From assembly GCA_016931115.1 (NCBI GenBank), contig JAFGFM010000227.1, positions 1 through 36,496 of the forward strand: a DNA stretch of 36,496 nucleotides. Reading direction: 5' to 3'. The position numbers and the translations under genes were made by a program. A model generated the notes under the pieces. It was not told the origin of the DNA. It searched no databases and saw only the letters and a program-made list of their open reading frames with translations. The DNA comes from Deltaproteobacteria bacterium (lineage in GTDB: Bacteria > Desulfobacterota > DSM-4660 > Desulfatiglandales > HGW-15). Below, piece after piece: positions 33,845 to 36,496 of the stretch (position 1 is the first letter of the stretch; every line of letters starts with the position of its first letter).

Positions 33845-34729
33845 ATGAAAATTTTGCTTTTAGGTTCAAGTGGTTTACTTGGAAGTGACTGCAGGGATGT
33901 ATTAAAAGATGAACATCAAGTGATTGCACCATCCAGATCGGAACTTGATATTATCAGCTGGGATGCAGCTATTGACAGCCTTCATAAAATTTCACCGAAT
34001 GTGATTATTAATTGTGCCGCCTATACAGATGTAAATGGTTGTGAAAAGGATGACTATAGAATTAAAAAGGTTAATATAGAGGGCCCAAGGAATTTTGCTC
34101 AGGGTTCTGCCCGTTATAATTGTCGAATGATTCACATTTCAAGTGATTATGTGTTCAGTGGGCAGAAGGGAATACCTCAACCTTATTTTGAAGATGACCC
34201 TGTTGAACCTGTTTCTGCATATGGAAGATGTAAGGTTGAATCTGAAGTAGCGGTTAAAGAAAATGCTCCTAGCTATATAATAATAAGGACAGGCTGGCTG
34301 TATGGAAAAAATGGCAATGATTTTATTGATGCACTCCTTGTAAAGGCGATGAAAAGCCCAAGGAAGACTATCAAGGTTGTGGATGATCAGGTAGGTTCAC
34401 CAACATGGTCATACCGTCTTGCATTACAGATCAAAACGCTTCTTAAGACAGATCTTAAGGGTACTTTTCATGCAACATCAGAAGGGTATTGCAGCAGATA
34501 TGAATTTGCTCAGCATGTCTTTGAGCAGCTCAATATTAAAACTCCGATTAAACCTTGCAAGCTTTCTGACTTTCCTCAACAGGCAAAAAGGCCACATAAC
34601 TGTATCCTGGAAAACAGATTACTTAAAACCCTTGGTTACAATATTATGGCTGATTGGAAGGAAGATGTTAATGAATATCTTGAGAAATATGGGAAGGATC
34701 TGATTAAAGAGGCCAAAGCAAATAAATAA
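33845..34729 (+). CDS. rfbD: dTDP-4-dehydrorhamnose reductase
   Basis: 294 residues from the ATG at 33845. The NAD(P)-binding motif GSSGLLGSD opens the protein, followed by INCAAYTDVNGCE, ISSDYVFSG and the short-chain dehydrogenase pair in VSAYGRCKVESE (Tyr-x3-Lys). Later stretches such as RTGWLYGKNGNDFI and VDDQVGSPTWS are typical of RfbD/RmlD. It makes dTDP-L-rhamnose, a donor for rhamnosyltransferases such as the WbbL-like gene at 13677-14666. RfbA, RfbB and RfbC are not in the window. It is separated from the main EPS block by the TRAP operon. Confidence 0.93.
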   Translation: MKILLLGSSGLLGSDCRDVLKDEHQVIAPSRSELDIISWDAAIDSLHKISPNVIINCAAYTDVNGCEKDDYRIKKVNIEGPRNFAQGSARYNCRMIHISSDYVFSGQKGIPQPYFEDDPVEPVSAYGRCKVESEVAVKENAPSYIIIRTGWLYGKNGNDFIDALLVKAMKSPRKTIKVVDDQVGSPTWSYRLALQIKTLLKTDLKGTFHATSEGYCSRYEFAQHVFEQLNIKTPIKPCKLSDFPQQAKRPHNCILENRLLKTLGYNIMADWKEDVNEYLEKYGKDLIKEAKANK

Positions 34730-34738
34730 ATATTTTGT

Positions 34739-34768
34739 CTGAAATCCGATAATAACACCGGGTTTCAG
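34739..34768. terminator. bidirectional hairpin between the convergent rfbD and oxidoreductase genes
   Basis: CTGAAATCC (34739-34747) pairs with GGGTTTCAG (34760-34768) over nine positions, one of them a G-T wobble, with a 12-base loop. It occupies the whole 48-base gap between two convergent stop codons. The T-runs on either side are short, so intrinsic termination would be moderate. Confidence 0.6.
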
Positions 34769-34777
34769 GCATAATAC

Positions 34778-36496
34778 TCAGATTTTGCTGCTTATTAATG
34801 CAGCTTCATATATAGCCTCTTTTGCACCCCTTGCCTGGATGCAGTCTCCTAATAAATATACCTCAATACCTTTATTTTTTAGATCATTGAATAATTTGTT
34901 ATCAGGCTTATTCCCTGCAGAAACAACCAGTTTATCGCATTCAATAGAGAATTGATTATTGTTCTTATCTGCAAGATATACCCTGTCAGCGGTTATCTCC
35001 AGTAAAGTATGCTCAGTAAGGATTTTTACCCTGTTTTCTTTCAGGCCTTTTATAATCATTTTTTTGGTTACTGCCTCAATCTGTGTGCCTATTCCGGGTA
35101 ACTGTTCAACAATTGTTACATTGCAACCTTTATGAGATAAATCAAGGGCAATCTCACACCCGGTGGAGCCTCCACCCAGAATCACAATATTTTCTACGCT
35201 TAGAGCAACTGCCATGTTAAGAATTTCAGGCACTGTCAAGACAATCTGGCTATCTATGCCCTGGATTGGTGGCATAAAAGGTTTTGAACCTGTTGCTACA
35301 ATAACTACATCCGGATTAAGGTTAATAATTTCTTCCAGTGTTATCTCATGGTCAAGGTGGCAATTTACATTTTCTTTTTTAATCTGGATAAGGAGATACT
35401 CCAGCAAAAGACTCAGTTCCTTTTTAAAGTAGGGTTTAATGCCAAAAAGTAGCTGCCCACCAAGCTGGTTGTTTTTCTCATAAAGATCAACAAAATGTCC
35501 TCTTTTGGATGCGATATGGGCTGCATTTAGGCCTCCGGGGCCACCGCCTACTACCAGAACTTTTTTAGGTTTATCAGTAGTCTTTAAAATCAGTTCCTTC
35601 TCTCTGCCAAGTGTCGGATTAACAAGACACTCAATTTTTCCATTTCGAAAAATGCTCTGCATACATGTATTACATGCTATACACTTTCTTATATCTTCCA
35701 GTCTGCCTGCCTTGGCTTTTTTAGGCAATTCAGGGTCAGCCAGAAGACCCCTGCCTATGCAAATTAGATCCGCCTTTTTTTCTTTTATTATTTCATCAGC
35801 TATTTCAGGATCATTTATTCTTCCTACAACCATAACAGGTATCGCTATTGTAGATTTTATTTGTGCTGCCGATTCAACAAGACAGGCCTGTTTCATAAAC
35901 ATTGACTGACATATCCATTCAGGAGTTGCATCATTCCCGGCAGAGACCTGAATTACATCAAGACCTTCAGGTATTAACAGCTTCAATATTTCAATACTTT
36001 CCTCTGTAGTAAGACCATTTGGAACAAATTCCTGTGCGCTGATCTTGAATGATAATGGAAAATCCGGCCCAACCCTTTTCCTTAACTCTCTTATTATCTC
36101 CCTGGCAAATCTTGATCTTCTTTCAGTAGTTCCACCATATTCATCCTCTCTTACATTTGAAAATCCGGATAAAAACTGGTTTATCAGGTAACCGTGTGCA
36201 CCATGTATTTCTATCAATTCAAAACCTGCTGCTTTTGCCCTTTCAGCAGCATCCCCAAACTGGGTAATAATTTTTTCTATACCTTTAATTGATAGAGGTT
36301 CAACTTCTCCTTTAATTGAAGGGCAGGGGAGGTGAGAAGGAGCAAAGGGTTTTCGGTTAATCACCCTTGATGGGACCTGTCTGCCTGCATGATGGATCTG
36401 GATTGCAGGGATACAGCCTTCATTTTTAATTACTGCGGCTGCCCTGGATATATCTTTAATAAATCTGTCATCATAAATCCTGGCCTGATGATTGGA
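34778..36496 (-). CDS. old yellow enzyme family FMN/Fe-S/FAD oxidoreductase (FadH-like), N-terminus outside window
   Basis: The frame is open through base 36496, giving about 572 residues, with roughly the first 65-70 missing. The N-terminal TIM barrel has IQIHHAGRQ, EIHGAHGYLINQFLS, NVREDEYGG and GRGLLADPELP. A Cys cluster CIACNTC, with a fourth Cys in KIECLVNP, would bind a 4Fe-4S centre. The C-terminal half binds FAD and NAD(P)H (VLVVGGGPGGLNAA, VIVATGSKP, IVILGGGSTGCEIA). The set matches 2,4-dienoyl-CoA reductase and related NADH:flavin oxidoreductases, which move electrons from NAD(P)H through FAD and Fe-S to FMN and an enoate. Its substrate is unknown, and no link to EPS is visible. Confidence 0.92.
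   Translation of the reverse strand, partial: SNHQARIYDDRFIKDISRAAAVIKNEGCIPAIQIHHAGRQVPSRVINRKPFAPSHLPCPSIKGEVEPLSIKGIEKIITQFGDAAERAKAAGFELIEIHGAHGYLINQFLSGFSNVREDEYGGTTERRSRFAREIIRELRKRVGPDFPLSFKISAQEFVPNGLTTEESIEILKLLIPEGLDVIQVSAGNDATPEWICQSMFMKQACLVESAAQIKSTIAIPVMVVGRINDPEIADEIIKEKKADLICIGRGLLADPELPKKAKAGRLEDIRKCIACNTCMQSIFRNGKIECLVNPTLGREKELILKTTDKPKKVLVVGGGPGGLNAAHIASKRGHFVDLYEKNNQLGGQLLFGIKPYFKKELSLLLEYLLIQIKKENVNCHLDHEITLEEIINLNPDVVIVATGSKPFMPPIQGIDSQIVLTVPEILNMAVALSVENIVILGGGSTGCEIALDLSHKGCNVTIVEQLPGIGTQIEAVTKKMIIKGLKENRVKILTEHTLLEITADRVYLADKNNNQFSIECDKLVVSAGNKPDNKLFNDLKNKGIEVYLLGDCIQARGAKEAIYEAALISSKI

Overview
This window is an AT-rich bacterial chromosome segment dominated by one exopolysaccharide (EPS) locus linked to a PEP-CTERM/exosortase protein-sorting system. 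The mix of an exosortase with an EpsI-type partner, a sigma-54 enhancer-binding protein, a partner-switching phosphatase/kinase/STAS set, a TRAP transporter with a TatT lipoprotein, and an FMN/Fe-S 'old yellow enzyme' suggests a Desulfobacterota-like (deltaproteobacterial) anaerobe. That placement is an inference from gene content; no rRNA gene or other taxonomic marker is present.

Layout. 1-2651 (+): the 3' end of a histidine kinase, a double-receiver response regulator and an MscS-type channel. 2816-3385 (-): a GmhB phosphatase. 3549-7389 (-): a translationally coupled trio made of an initiating sugar-phosphate transferase, a GT26 glycosyltransferase fused to two STAS-like domains, and a nucleotidyltransferase/sugar-transferase fusion that has lost its signature residues. 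7657-12663 (+): a tiny proline-rich PEP-CTERM protein, an exosortase, a second exosortase-like protein without the catalytic triad, an EpsI protein, a GT2 glycosyltransferase and a Wzx-type flippase. 12660-22809 (-): three GT2 and one GT4 glycosyltransferases, an unknown membrane protein, a Wzy-like polymerase, a Wzc-like copolymerase with a degenerate kinase domain and an extra C-terminal SPOR domain, and a Wza-like export lipoprotein. 23061-25069 (-): STAS antagonist, RsbW-like kinase and REC-PP2C phosphatase. 25241-26614 (-): an M23 murein hydrolase. 26821-29952 (+): a sigma-54 activator with a TPR-like/GAF sensor region. 29968-33682 (-): a complete TRAP transporter with TatT. 33845-34729 (+): RfbD. 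34778-36496 (-): an old yellow enzyme family oxidoreductase cut by the window edge.

How it may work together. Chain initiation (6625-7389), elongation (the GTs), flipping (Wzx), polymerisation (Wzy) and Wzc/Wza-type export form a nearly complete Wzx/Wzy pathway. The exosortase would process the small PEP-CTERM protein in the same locus. Three sites that match the -24/-12 sigma-54 consensus (GG-N10-GC ending in TTGCA) precede the PEP-CTERM operon, the Wza operon and the partner-switch operon, and a sigma-54 activator lies in the same locus. No sigma factor gene is visible, so the partner-switch module may act on STAS domains instead, including those fused to the GT26 enzyme. This recalls the regulatory logic of the Vibrio fischeri syp locus, but the wiring here is inference.

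There are no rRNA, tRNA, CRISPR or insertion-sequence features that I can support, and no gene-free stretch longer than 300 bases.
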